NCBI RefSeq assembly: GCF_017776525.1
Contig: NZ_JACVEW010000024.1
Span: 1 to 53,800, forward strand
Length of the DNA: 53,800 nucleotides
Direction: 5' to 3'
Source: Marinobacterium alkalitolerans
GTDB taxonomy: Bacteria > Pseudomonadota > Gammaproteobacteria > Pseudomonadales > Balneatricaceae
Positions 9,631-18,004 of this stretch are shown here, in pieces. The notes below the pieces were generated by a model. That model searched no databases and had not been told where the DNA came from. It worked only from the letters and a program-made list of their open reading frames with translations. Positions within the stretch are counted from its first letter, which is position 1. Every line of letters begins with the position of its first letter. The translations under genes were made by a program, and so were the position numbers.

Positions 9631-10233
9631 ATGCTGGGACACAGTTTGCTTCTGCTGGCAGCGCTCGGCGGTGCCATCCTGCTGTTTCGCCACAGCGAAA
9701 CACTGGGTGAAGCCCCCGGCTCTCAACTGAAAGTTGGCAGCCTCAGCCTGCTATTCGTGGCACTGGCTGCCATGGGGCAGTTGCTGCTGAACCCCGCCAC
9801 TCAGGACGTTGCGACGCTGCAGCGCCTGCTGGACAACCTGGCGCTCTACGCCGGGTTGCCTCTGCTGGCCACGGCCGCACTGGCACTGGGAATGGGGTGG
9901 TACTGGTCAAGGGCGGGCTGGGGACGCTGGCTGCTGGTGCTCTTTGCCCTGTTCGAGCTGTTGCGCCGCATGGGCCTCGGCGCCGAGTATACGCTCTGGA
10001 TGAGTGTGGCCATCGGTGCTGCCCTGGCAGTGTCCGGGTGGCGCATGACCGCTCTCAGTGCACGCTTGTCGGCCGCTGCTGCTGCGCCTCTGGTGATCAT
10101 CGGCATCAGTTCAGAGCGGATCATGGCGACGACACCGCCCGAGCTGCTGCCGCCTCTGGCCATGGCAGTCAGCCTAGGACTGGTCAGCTACGCGCTGTGG
10201 CAACAGACGCGCAGCCAACCGGCTGATCAGTAA
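9631..10233 (+). CDS. Conserved hypothetical membrane protein
   Basis: Function not recognised. A 200-residue, Leu/Ala/Gly-rich protein with about six predicted membrane segments (roughly residues 3-20, 38-55, 70-90, 97-112, 122-140, 147-160 and 175-190, some short) and a short polar C-terminus. It begins 5 bases after hemL, so it is probably in the thiE-hemL transcript. Its last 7 bases overlap the end of the convergent TPR lipoprotein gene. No catalytic motif or cysteine cluster is visible. Confidence 0.8.
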   Translation: MLGHSLLLLAALGGAILLFRHSETLGEAPGSQLKVGSLSLLFVALAAMGQLLLNPATQDVATLQRLLDNLALYAGLPLLATAALALGMGWYWSRAGWGRWLLVLFALFELLRRMGLGAEYTLWMSVAIGAALAVSGWRMTALSARLSAAAAAPLVIIGISSERIMATTPPELLPPLAMAVSLGLVSYALWQQTRSQPADQ

Positions 10234-10808
10234 GATTCAGCCTTGCGGCGCGCTTCCTGCGCGCCCTGGCTGTTGCCACCTTCCTGACGAATATCGGCGA
10301 TCAGCCGCCACAGGCGCTTGAGTACCGGAGCCTGCCCGGCGGCCACGCTAACGCCTTTCAGGGCGACCTGTTCAGCCTGTAGAAACTGCCCCTGTCGACG
10401 CTGTACATCCGCCAGCTGGATATACACTTCCGGATCACGCGGTGCGATGCGCAGGGCTCTTTCCAGACGGCTCTGTGCCGTTCTGAGATCACCACTGCTG
10501 CTGTCCTGACGAGCCGTTTCCAGCAGCGCGACCACCGCCGGGCTTTGCGGCTGTGCCGGTACCGGGGCCGCAGCCTGAGGTGCCGGCTGAGCCTCTTCAC
10601 GGGCTTCACGCTGCTGACGAATGACGGGCACCCGCTCAACCGACTGTACTTTCACACCCGGCGCGGATTCAGCCGGCACCACAGTACCCGGCTGCGGCTG
10701 ACGCGACTGGGTTTGTCCCCGCTCTTCGACCGGCGCCCGATAAGGGTTCGGTCCGGCACAACCGGACACCAGCGCAACCAGTGCAGCGGTTACCACAAAC
10801 TTTTTCAT
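10227..10808 (-). CDS. TPR lipoprotein, probable PBP1b activator (LpoP-like)
   Basis: A 193-residue outer-membrane lipoprotein candidate: basic start MKKF, hydrophobic stretch and lipobox VSGC near residue 16, a Pro/Gln-rich linker, then about two tetratricopeptide repeats (residues about 95-175). I start at ATG 10808 because GGAAGG lies seven bases upstream; an in-frame ATG at 10823 also exists. It directly follows mrcB. In Pseudomonas aeruginosa a TPR lipoprotein encoded next to PBP1b (LpoP) activates that synthase; the position and domain plan here match. The role is inferred. Confidence 0.82.
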   Translation of the reverse strand: MKKFVVTAALVALVSGCAGPNPYRAPVEERGQTQSRQPQPGTVVPAESAPGVKVQSVERVPVIRQQREAREEAQPAPQAAAPVPAQPQSPAVVALLETARQDSSSGDLRTAQSRLERALRIAPRDPEVYIQLADVQRRQGQFLQAEQVALKGVSVAAGQAPVLKRLWRLIADIRQEGGNSQGAQEARRKAESY

Positions 10809-10822
10809 TCCATCCTTCCCCA

Positions 10823-13156
10823 TCAGTTAAACCAGTTGCGGAACCAGTCCAGTGACCGCCGCACCGGATTCTCCAATCCACAGTCCACTTTTTGTTCCGG
10901 TGCGGTGCCGACCAGAAACGGCAGCTGACGCGACCCTTCACAACGCGGGTCTGACTTCAAGCCGGTCGCCTCATCAATCCAGACATACTCAACCCCGGCG
11001 GGCCGTGTTGCCACAAAGGGTTCCGGCCGTTCGCGGCGCATGAACTCACTCCAGACCCTCAGCGCCCCGCCGGACCCGGTAAAGGGCAGCTGGCCATTAT
11101 CATCACGCCCCAGCCAGACCACTGCAAGGCGGTCACCGGCAAAGCCGGCAAACCAGCTGTCTCGCTGATCATTGGAGGTGCCCGTTTTGCCACCCAGGTT
11201 GAGATTATCCGGCAACACTGAATAGGCATAGCGGGCAGTGCCTTCTCGGGTCACTTCCTGCAGCGCGTACTGTAACAGATGCACCAGTTCCGGTTTGACC
11301 TGCTGCTTGAGCGTAAATGGATAGCGTGACAGTTCGCGACCCTCGGCATCGGTGACCCGTCGAATGACCCGCAGCGGCATGCGGAATCCGTTGGCGGCAA
11401 TGGTCTGATAGATGCTGGCCAGCTCAAGTGGCGATAACGCCTGCGCCCCCAGCAGCAGCGACGGATAGGCCTTGAGTTCACGCTCGGCCCCAAGCCGCTC
11501 CAGCATATCGATCACCTTATCCAGCCCCACTTCCAGCCCCAAACGCGCCGTCGACTGGTTATAGGACAGCGCCAGTGAGCGGTGCAGCGGAATCACCCCA
11601 TGACTGCGACGGTCAAAATTCTGCGGCTCCCAGACCGATCCGTCTGGCATTTTGACGCTCAGGGGTTCATCTTCAAGCGGTGACGCCAACGTGTAGCCCT
11701 GCTCCAGTGCCGCCAGATAGATGGCAGGCTTCACCAGCGAACCGATCGGGCGCAGCGCGTCCAGGGCACGGTTGAAGCCGGTGTAGCGGTTGTCACGACC
11801 GCCAATCAGCGCCATCACCTCCCCGGTCTGCGGATCGGTCACCACCATGCTGGCCTCCAGGTCGCTGGCCCGTTGACCATAGCGCTTTTCCAATCTGGCG
11901 ATGCTGTCGGCCAGCGCCTCTTCCGATCGGGTCTGCACCAGCGGATCCAGCGCTGTAAAGACGCGCAGACCTTCGCTGCTCAAGTCCTCGTCACGGTACT
12001 CCTCCCGCAACTTGCGCTTGACCAGATCCAGATAGGCCGGAAACGCCCCCTTGTGCAGGCTGCGCTGTTTGACCACGCCCAGCGTCTGGCGCCGCGCCTG
12101 CTCGTACTGCTCCCGGCTCACATGGCCCTGCTCAAACAGCATTTTCAGCACCAGATTACGGCGCTCCATGGCACGGTCCGGGTTGCGTCTGGGGTCATAC
12201 CAGGACGGCCCCTTGACCATCCCCACCAGCAGGGCTACCTGATGCAGCTCCAGCTCCTGTACCGGGCGCGCGAAATAGTACTGGCTGGCCAGCCCGAAGC
12301 CGTGAATGGCACGACTGCCGGATTGTCCGAGGTACACCTCGTTCAAATAGGCTTCCAGAATTTCGTCCTTGTCGTAGTGCAGCTCCAGCAGCACCGCCAT
12401 GGGCAACTCCAGCAGCTTTCGGCTCAGAGTACGGTCGGAGGTAAGGTAGAAATTCTTGATCAGCTGCTGGGTCAGAGTACTCCCGCCCTGCACGAACCGG
12501 CCGGCGCGGATATTGACCCACATGGCACGTGCAATGCCCTTCAGCGAAACGCCAAAGTGATCGTAAAAGGCGCGGTCTTCGACCGTCACCAGCGCCTGAG
12601 CCAGATAGGGCGGTGCCTGATCCAGCTTGATCAGATCACGGTCTTCGTTGGACTTGGGATAAATCCCGCCAATCAGCATCGGCTCCAGACGCACCAGTGG
12701 CGGCTGAGAGCCGTCGGCGGCACGGATGGAGGTCAGGCGATCCCCAGAAAAGGTCAGCAGCATGTTGCGCGAAGGCTCGGCACCATCGGGAAAGGCGAAG
12801 CCGCGGCTGTACACGCGCGCACGTGTGCTGGCCCACTCCACCGCACCGGGCTGATCCGCACGGCGCACGAACCGATAGTTCAGCGCCTTGAGTTCCTGCT
12901 TCAACTCATCCATGGTGAGAGCCTGACCGGGGTAGAGCTCAAGCGGGCGAGCATAGACCTTGGCGGGCAAGGCCCAGCGTTTGCCTTCAAACTTGCTGCG
13001 TACCTGGGCGTCCAGATACACCAGGCCGACAGCGGCCAGAACCGTCAGCACCAGCGACAGCTTCAGCAGCCAGCGCACCAGCCGGCCCAATCGAGAAGGT
13101 TTGGTTGTGCGGCGCGATCGGCGCCCTTTGGCGGGGGGAGTTCTCTTTTTACTCAT
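10823..13156 (-). CDS. mrcB: Penicillin-binding protein 1B
   Basis: Bifunctional murein synthase: glycosyltransferase polymerises lipid II and transpeptidase cross-links it; inner membrane, periplasmic catalytic domains. In 777 residues: basic cytoplasmic tail, one membrane helix (about 28-50), UB2H-like domain (about 65-150), GT51 domain with catalytic Glu193 in EDRAFYDH and GGSTLTQQ near 224, then the transpeptidase with SLVK at 473-476, SYN at 531-533 and KTG at 657-659. All key residues are present. Followed in the same direction by the putative LpoP gene. Transcribed divergently from the kinase-like gene at 13203. Confidence 0.96.
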   Translation of the reverse strand: MSKKRTPPAKGRRSRRTTKPSRLGRLVRWLLKLSLVLTVLAAVGLVYLDAQVRSKFEGKRWALPAKVYARPLELYPGQALTMDELKQELKALNYRFVRRADQPGAVEWASTRARVYSRGFAFPDGAEPSRNMLLTFSGDRLTSIRAADGSQPPLVRLEPMLIGGIYPKSNEDRDLIKLDQAPPYLAQALVTVEDRAFYDHFGVSLKGIARAMWVNIRAGRFVQGGSTLTQQLIKNFYLTSDRTLSRKLLELPMAVLLELHYDKDEILEAYLNEVYLGQSGSRAIHGFGLASQYYFARPVQELELHQVALLVGMVKGPSWYDPRRNPDRAMERRNLVLKMLFEQGHVSREQYEQARRQTLGVVKQRSLHKGAFPAYLDLVKRKLREEYRDEDLSSEGLRVFTALDPLVQTRSEEALADSIARLEKRYGQRASDLEASMVVTDPQTGEVMALIGGRDNRYTGFNRALDALRPIGSLVKPAIYLAALEQGYTLASPLEDEPLSVKMPDGSVWEPQNFDRRSHGVIPLHRSLALSYNQSTARLGLEVGLDKVIDMLERLGAERELKAYPSLLLGAQALSPLELASIYQTIAANGFRMPLRVIRRVTDAEGRELSRYPFTLKQQVKPELVHLLQYALQEVTREGTARYAYSVLPDNLNLGGKTGTSNDQRDSWFAGFAGDRLAVVWLGRDDNGQLPFTGSGGALRVWSEFMRRERPEPFVATRPAGVEYVWIDEATGLKSDPRCEGSRQLPFLVGTAPEQKVDCGLENPVRRSLDWFRNWFN

Positions 13157-13164
13157 CGGATAAG

Positions 13165-13170
13165 TATAAT
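13165..13170 (+). promoter_or_regulatory. Consensus -10 element for the 13203 gene
   Basis: TATAAT at 13165-13170, 33 bases before the ATG; the -35 region is weak. The complementary strand also offers TATACT-like sequence for mrcB, so the 46-base gap probably holds divergent promoters. Confidence 0.4.
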
Positions 13171-13202
13171 CTTATGCCGTCGCTGACAACAGCAGGAGCC
13201 CC

Positions 13203-14732
13203 ATGTTACCCACATTGATTGAATCCTTGCGCGATCCCGCCTGCTACCCACACCCGGTGGCCAAGGTTGAGGTGATCGAAACGCACATTTCCTGGATTCT
13301 TCTGACCGGCGAATATGCCTATAAGGTCAAGAAGCCGGTCAACTTCGGCTTTCTGGACTTCACAACCCTTGCGCAGCGGCGCCACTGTTGTGAAGAAGAG
13401 GTGCGCCTGAACCAGCGACTGGCACCGGACATCTACATCGGCCTGGTACCGATCAGCGGTACGCCTGAAGCGCCCCATCTGGACGCGGAGGGCGAACCCA
13501 TCGAGTATGCCGTCAAAATGTATCAGTTCGATCCTGAACTGCGCCTTGACCGCCTGCTGCAGCGCCAGCTGTTCGAAGTCCACTGGATCGACCTGCTGGC
13601 CGAACAGATTGCCGACTTTCACCAGCGTCTGCCGATCGTGGCTCAGGACAGCCCCTGGGGCGAACCCGACACCCTGTGGGAAGTGGTGGCCGACAACTAC
13701 CGTCATATACCGCCCGACCACCTGGATACCGACGACTGGTCACTGCTGCAACAGCTGTCGGCCCAAACAGCCGAAACCTTTCGCTCGCTGGAAGGCCTGA
13801 TGCGCCAGCGCAAGCGTCAGGGGCACGTGCGTGAGTGCCATGGTGACCTGCACCTGGCCAACGTCAACCTGTTCCACGACCAACTGCGCCTGTTCGATTG
13901 CATTGAATTCAATCTGGAGTTTCGCTGGATCGATACCATCTCGGATCTGGCATTCCTGCTGATGGACCTTGAGGCCAATCGCCAATTCCGCTGGGCCAAC
14001 CGCCTGCTGAACCTCTATCTGGAGCGGACCGGCGACTATGATGCCCTGCCTTTGCTGAACTTCTTCAAGGCCTACCGTTCCATGGTGCGGGCCAAGGTTG
14101 CCATGCTGGGTGAGCATCCCGATATCGAAGGATGCCGGCACTACCTGAAACTGACCGAGCACTACTATCAGGATCGTTCGCCCGCCGTTTTCCTGATGCA
14201 CGGTGTCAGCGGCAGCGGCAAGAGCTATCTCAGCGAACGCCTGGCCGAGGCCGTGGGCGTGATTCGGATCCGTTCGGATGTGGAGCGCAAGCGCATCTAC
14301 CGCGAGCTGAGCCTGCAGGGGCAGTCGCTGGAACTCTATGGCGCCGAGATGAACAGTCGTACCTTCCAGCACCTGTATGACACCACCGTGCTGATGCTCA
14401 AGGCCGGCTATTCGGTGGTCGTGGACGCCACCTTCATTCAGCAGCGCACCCGCAACGCCTATGTGGAGCTGGCCCAGCAGCTGAATCTGCCGATGCGCAT
14501 CATCAGCTGCCACTGCGAGCAGAACCTGATCGAAGCGCGCCTGAAGCGGCGTCAGGAAGAAGGGCTGGACCCCTCGGATGCCAACGTGGAGGTGATGCGC
14601 GAGCAGCTCAACGTGATGCAGCCCTTGAGCAGTGACGAGCAGCTGATCACCTTGCCGGTGGATACCCGTGATGATGAAGCCATCGAACAGCTGATGGCCC
14701 AGCTGCGTGCCCAGCGCCTGATTGGAGAGTGA
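13203..14732 (+). CDS. Fused aminoglycoside-phosphotransferase-like and P-loop kinase protein
   Basis: Two nucleotide-dependent domains in 509 residues; the substrate is unknown. The N-terminal half (about 1-330) is of the APH/choline kinase fold, with HGDLHLANVNLF (Brenner-type catalytic loop) near residue 217 and FDCIEFN as the metal-binding motif. The C-terminal half (about 335-505) is a small P-loop kinase with HGVSGSGKSYLSERLA (Walker A) and a downstream VVDATF strand. This is a conserved gammaproteobacterial architecture (COG2187 plus COG0645 type) usually annotated bifunctional aminoglycoside phosphotransferase/ATP-binding protein; resistance is not implied. The Rieske gene starts 6 bases after it. 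Confidence 0.88.
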   Translation: MLPTLIESLRDPACYPHPVAKVEVIETHISWILLTGEYAYKVKKPVNFGFLDFTTLAQRRHCCEEEVRLNQRLAPDIYIGLVPISGTPEAPHLDAEGEPIEYAVKMYQFDPELRLDRLLQRQLFEVHWIDLLAEQIADFHQRLPIVAQDSPWGEPDTLWEVVADNYRHIPPDHLDTDDWSLLQQLSAQTAETFRSLEGLMRQRKRQGHVRECHGDLHLANVNLFHDQLRLFDCIEFNLEFRWIDTISDLAFLLMDLEANRQFRWANRLLNLYLERTGDYDALPLLNFFKAYRSMVRAKVAMLGEHPDIEGCRHYLKLTEHYYQDRSPAVFLMHGVSGSGKSYLSERLAEAVGVIRIRSDVERKRIYRELSLQGQSLELYGAEMNSRTFQHLYDTTVLMLKAGYSVVVDATFIQQRTRNAYVELAQQLNLPMRIISCHCEQNLIEARLKRRQEEGLDPSDANVEVMREQLNVMQPLSSDEQLITLPVDTRDDEAIEQLMAQLRAQRLIGE

Positions 14733-14738
14733 GCGGAC

Positions 14739-15068
14739 ATGACGTCAATCTTTTTGTGTCAGGTCGATGAACTGGATCCAGTCGAAGGCCGCGGTTTTGA
14801 ACTGGACGATGGCACCGCTCTGGTGCTGCTGCGCCGCGGTGATCGCGTACTGGCGTGGAGGAACAGCTGTCCGCACCGAGGCATTCGGCTGGAGTGGCAG
14901 CCCGACCAGTTTCTCGACTACGAAAAGCAGTTCATCCAGTGTGCCACCCATGGCGCCCTGTTCGGGGTCGAAGACGGCATCTGCGTGGCAGGCCCCTGTC
15001 CCGGCGAGCAGCTGGAGCCGATGCCCTGTGAGGTACGGGACGGAGCCGTGTACCTGATCAGCGGCTGA
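14739..15068 (+). CDS. Small Rieske [2Fe-2S] protein
   Basis: A single-domain soluble Rieske protein of 109 residues. Cluster ligands are all present: Cys44/His46 in CPHRG and Cys68/His71 in CATH, 21 residues apart. No signal peptide or membrane helix, so it is probably a cytoplasmic electron carrier or small ferredoxin-like subunit; the partner is not evident. It lies 6 bases downstream of the kinase-like gene and its end overlaps the convergent aminotransferase by 11 bases. Confidence 0.88.
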   Translation: MTSIFLCQVDELDPVEGRGFELDDGTALVLLRRGDRVLAWRNSCPHRGIRLEWQPDQFLDYEKQFIQCATHGALFGVEDGICVAGPCPGEQLEPMPCEVRDGAVYLISG

Positions 15069-16221
15069 TGCGCGCCTTGAGACGCTCAAGCGCCAGCTCG
15101 ATCCGGTCCATGCCGGTGGTATAGGCAAAACGGATATAGCGCTCGGGGTGGTTACAGCCGAAATCCGCTCCCGGAGTCACCGCCAGGTGATCCTCTTCCA
15201 GCAGCGACCAGCAGTAGGCATAGCTGTCATCCGTCAGATGTGACGCATCCGCATAGACATAAAAGGCACCCTCCGGCATCAGCGGCACCCCGAAACCAAG
15301 CGCTCGCAACCCTTCCACCAGACGGTCACGCCGCTCGGCAAACGCCGCCCGCCGCTGTTCCAGAATGGCCAGAGTCTCCGGCTCAAAAGCGGCCAGCGCC
15401 GCATGCTGAGACAGCGTGGCCGGTGAGATGAACAGGTTCTGGGCGATTTTCTCCATCTCCGCCACTTCCGCTTCATCAGCCACCAGCCAGCCCAGACGCC
15501 AGCCGGTCATGCCAAAATATTTCGAAAAGCTGTTCAGTACCACTGCATTGGACGCGACATCGAGCACCGTATCCGCATCGAAGCCATAGGTAAGACCATG
15601 GTAAATCTCGTCCACGATCAGTCGACCGCCCAGGCGCTCCACCGTGGATGCCATGGCCGCCAGCTGATCGCGTGGCACCACCGAACCGGTTGGGTTGGAG
15701 GGAGACGCCAGCAACACGCCTGCCGTATCGGCCTGCCAGTGCTGCTCAATCAGCTCGGGCGTCAGCTGGTAGTTGGTCTCGGGCCCCACCGGAACCAGCT
15801 GACCGCGCGCTTCCAGCAAACGTAAAAACTGACGGTTGCAGGGATAGCCCGGGTCGGCCAGCAAAAACCGGCTGCCCGGTGCCGCCAGCAGTGAGAACGC
15901 CAGCAGTAGCGCACCTGAAGCACCGGCGGTGACCAGCACCCGCTCCGGTTTCAGTTCAACCCCGTAACGCTGTTGGTAAAAATCGGCGATCGCTCGGCGC
16001 AGGGGCATAATGCCGCCTGCCGGCGTGTAACGGGTATGCCCGGCATCCAGCGCCGCATGCGCAGCCCTCAGAATCGGTTCAGCGGTCGGAAAATCGGGCT
16101 CCCCCGCTTCCATATGCACCACGTCTTTACCTTCCGCATCGAGCTCTGCCGCTCGCTTGAGCAGGTCCATGACCTTGAACGAATCGATCTCCCGTGCCCG
16201 ATCGGCCCAACCTGTTGCCAT
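15058..16221 (-). CDS. PLP-dependent class I/II aminotransferase
   Basis: Fold-type I aminotransferase of about 387 residues, substrate unknown. Visible family marks are the substrate-loop MEAGEPDFPTAEPI near residue 38, ASPSNPTGSVV, the DEIYHGLTYG cofactor strand, and the PLP lysine in NSFSKYFGMTGWRLGW. Two adjacent ATGs follow AAGGAG; the second (16221) gives six-base spacing and is chosen over 16224. In Pseudomonas a homologous aminotransferase lies beside dksA, as here. Confidence 0.9.
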   Translation of the reverse strand: MATGWADRAREIDSFKVMDLLKRAAELDAEGKDVVHMEAGEPDFPTAEPILRAAHAALDAGHTRYTPAGGIMPLRRAIADFYQQRYGVELKPERVLVTAGASGALLLAFSLLAAPGSRFLLADPGYPCNRQFLRLLEARGQLVPVGPETNYQLTPELIEQHWQADTAGVLLASPSNPTGSVVPRDQLAAMASTVERLGGRLIVDEIYHGLTYGFDADTVLDVASNAVVLNSFSKYFGMTGWRLGWLVADEAEVAEMEKIAQNLFISPATLSQHAALAAFEPETLAILEQRRAAFAERRDRLVEGLRALGFGVPLMPEGAFYVYADASHLTDDSYAYCWSLLEEDHLAVTPGADFGCNHPERYIRFAYTTGMDRIELALERLKARISR

Positions 16222-16464
16222 CATGCTCTCCTTGAATATCTGTGCCGGCACAGTATATCGACATTGGTCTAAGCTGTACCGCCCCTCAGCTGCCAGACAT
16301 CAAAAACGGGTGGCAAAAAGCCGCTACAGGTCTAGCCTAAAGACTGGGGTTCTGGTACTTTCACCGGCTTTCAATGCACCCAGTGTTCCCTTATCAGGGG
16401 CGCCGGACCCTTAGCAATCAGGCTTTGACAGGTCTGGACCCCCAATGACGTGAGGCTGCGCCAA

Positions 16465-16896
16465 ATGCCTAAAACAACAGATACACAGTTCATGCACTTC
16501 GAGCCCTACCCGCTGGATACCGGCGAGGAGTACATGAATGACGCGCAGAAAGAGCATTTCCGCAAGATTCTGCTTGCATGGAAACGCGAGCTGATGGAAG
16601 AGGTGGACAGCACCATCACCCATCTGAAAGAAGAAGCATCCAATTTCGCTGACCCCAGCGACCGCGCCAGCCAGGAAGAGGAATTCAGCCTTGAACTGCG
16701 CACCCGCGACCGTGAGCGCAAGCTGATCCGCAAGATTGACGAAGCGCTTGAAAGCATCGACGAAGACGATTACGGCTTCTGTGAGGCCTGTGGTGTCGAG
16801 ATCGGCATTCGCCGTCTGGAAGCACGTCCCACGGCGACCCTCTGCATCGATTGCAAAACCCTCGCCGAAATCAAGGAAAAGCAGATCGGCCGCTAA
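16465..16896 (+). CDS. dksA: RNA polymerase-binding transcription factor DksA
   Basis: Binds the RNA polymerase secondary channel and, with ppGpp, lowers rRNA transcription and raises amino-acid promoters. The 143-residue protein has the coiled coil with the acidic tip DPSD (Asp63, Asp66) and a four-cysteine zinc finger (Cys106, Cys109, Cys127, Cys130). I choose ATG 16465, with TGAGG nine bases upstream; GTG 16450 is in frame but gives residues not typical of the family. The upstream gap (16222-16464) shows no frame or clear promoter. Confidence 0.96.
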   Translation: MPKTTDTQFMHFEPYPLDTGEEYMNDAQKEHFRKILLAWKRELMEEVDSTITHLKEEASNFADPSDRASQEEEFSLELRTRDRERKLIRKIDEALESIDEDDYGFCEACGVEIGIRRLEARPTATLCIDCKTLAEIKEKQIGR

Positions 16897-16944
16897 TACC
16901 GGCTGCGGGGCGCCACCGCGCCCTGCTCTGCTGTATACCTGCAC

Positions 16945-17826
16945 GTGACGCCTGTCGGACGCTTCGCACCCTCCCCCACCGGCCCGCTCCACTTTGGCTC
17001 CCTGTTGGCTGCACTGGCCAGCTATCTCGATATACGTGCCCGTAACGGTCGCTGGCTGATCCGTATTGAAGATCTGGACCCGCCCCGGGAACAGCCGGGG
17101 GCCGCAGACAGTATTCTGCACACGCTCGAGGCCTTCGGGCTCTACTGGGACGGGCCGGTGGTATACCAGAGCCAGCGCCAGGCACTTTACCGGGCCGCGC
17201 TGGAGCAGTTGCGCCGGCAGAATGATGCCTACGCCTGTAACTGCAGCCGCAAACAGCTGCGCCTGCGCGGAGTACAGGGCTATGACGGCCACTGCCTCAA
17301 ACACCCGCCGGCCAGCACCGATGACTGCGCGTTCAGAGTGTCTCACCCTGAAGGGGAGCAGCAATTCGAGGATCGCATTCAGGGCAGACGGCAGTACCAC
17401 TGGCATCACCATGAGGGCGACTTTGTGGTATTTCGCCGCGATGGACTCTTTGCCTATCAGCTGGCGGTCGTGGTGGACGATGCCGAACAGGGCATTACGG
17501 ACATCCTGCGCGGCAGTGACCTTATTGACGAGACACCGCATCAGTTACTGCTGCAGGAACGGCTCGGGTACCACACCCCGACCTACGCACACATACCGGT
17601 CATCATCAATGCGGCCGGACAAAAGCTGAGCAAGCAGAACCTGGCACCGGCCATCGGCACCGAAGAACGCCAAACCCTGCTGTTTCAGGCGCTGTCACTG
17701 TTGGGGCAACAGCCTCCGACTGAGTTACAGTCAGCCGACGTGGAGACCCTCTTGCACTGGGGCGTCTGTCACTGGAATATAGCTCGGGTACCTGCCGTAC
17801 TGACGTTAGCCCAAGAGGAGAGCTAG
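16945..17826 (+). CDS. gluQ: Glutamyl-Q tRNA(Asp) synthetase
   Basis: Attaches glutamate to the queuosine base of tRNA-Asp; a truncated relative of glutamyl-tRNA synthetase lacking the anticodon domain. The 293-residue product has RFAPSPTGPLHFGSLLAAL (HIGH-like HFGS near residue 17) and the KLSKQN version of KMSKS, with zinc-type cysteines in YACNCSRKQL and YDGHC. The start is GTG at 16945. dksA followed by gluQ and cbrA is a conserved pseudomonad order. Confidence 0.95.
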   Translation: MTPVGRFAPSPTGPLHFGSLLAALASYLDIRARNGRWLIRIEDLDPPREQPGAADSILHTLEAFGLYWDGPVVYQSQRQALYRAALEQLRRQNDAYACNCSRKQLRLRGVQGYDGHCLKHPPASTDDCAFRVSHPEGEQQFEDRIQGRRQYHWHHHEGDFVVFRRDGLFAYQLAVVVDDAEQGITDILRGSDLIDETPHQLLLQERLGYHTPTYAHIPVIINAAGQKLSKQNLAPAIGTEERQTLLFQALSLLGQQPPTELQSADVETLLHWGVCHWNIARVPAVLTLAQEES

Positions 17827-17827
17827 G

Positions 17828-18004
17828 ATGTACCGCCACCGCTTGTTACTGCTGGTTATAGCGGGCGCACTGTTACTGCTGCCCGGACTGCTGGACTGGT
17901 GGCTTTTTGAAAGCACGCACTGGCTCATGCCCTTTGTCATCTGGGGCCTGCTGATCGCCCTGGCAGCCGCCGCTGAATGGCGCCAGCGTCACCATGAATT
18001 TTGA
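17828..18004 (+). CDS. cbrX: Small membrane protein CbrX-like
   Basis: A 58-residue protein with two short hydrophobic segments (about residues 6-22 and 34-50) flanked by basic residues. It begins one base after gluQ with AGGAG at good spacing, and its last 11 bases overlap the start of cbrA. In Pseudomonas a small ORF at this place (cbrX) precedes cbrA and its translation helps that of cbrA. Here too cbrA lacks a good Shine-Dalgarno sequence, which supports coupling. Homology to CbrX is inferred from position and type, not from alignment. Confidence 0.75.
   Translation: MYRHRLLLLVIAGALLLLPGLLDWWLFESTHWLMPFVIWGLLIALAAAAEWRQRHHEF

Noticed and set aside
16425..16430. TTGACA as a dksA promoter -35
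   Set aside because: No acceptable -10 lies 16-18 bases downstream, and the position would put the start inside the coding region.
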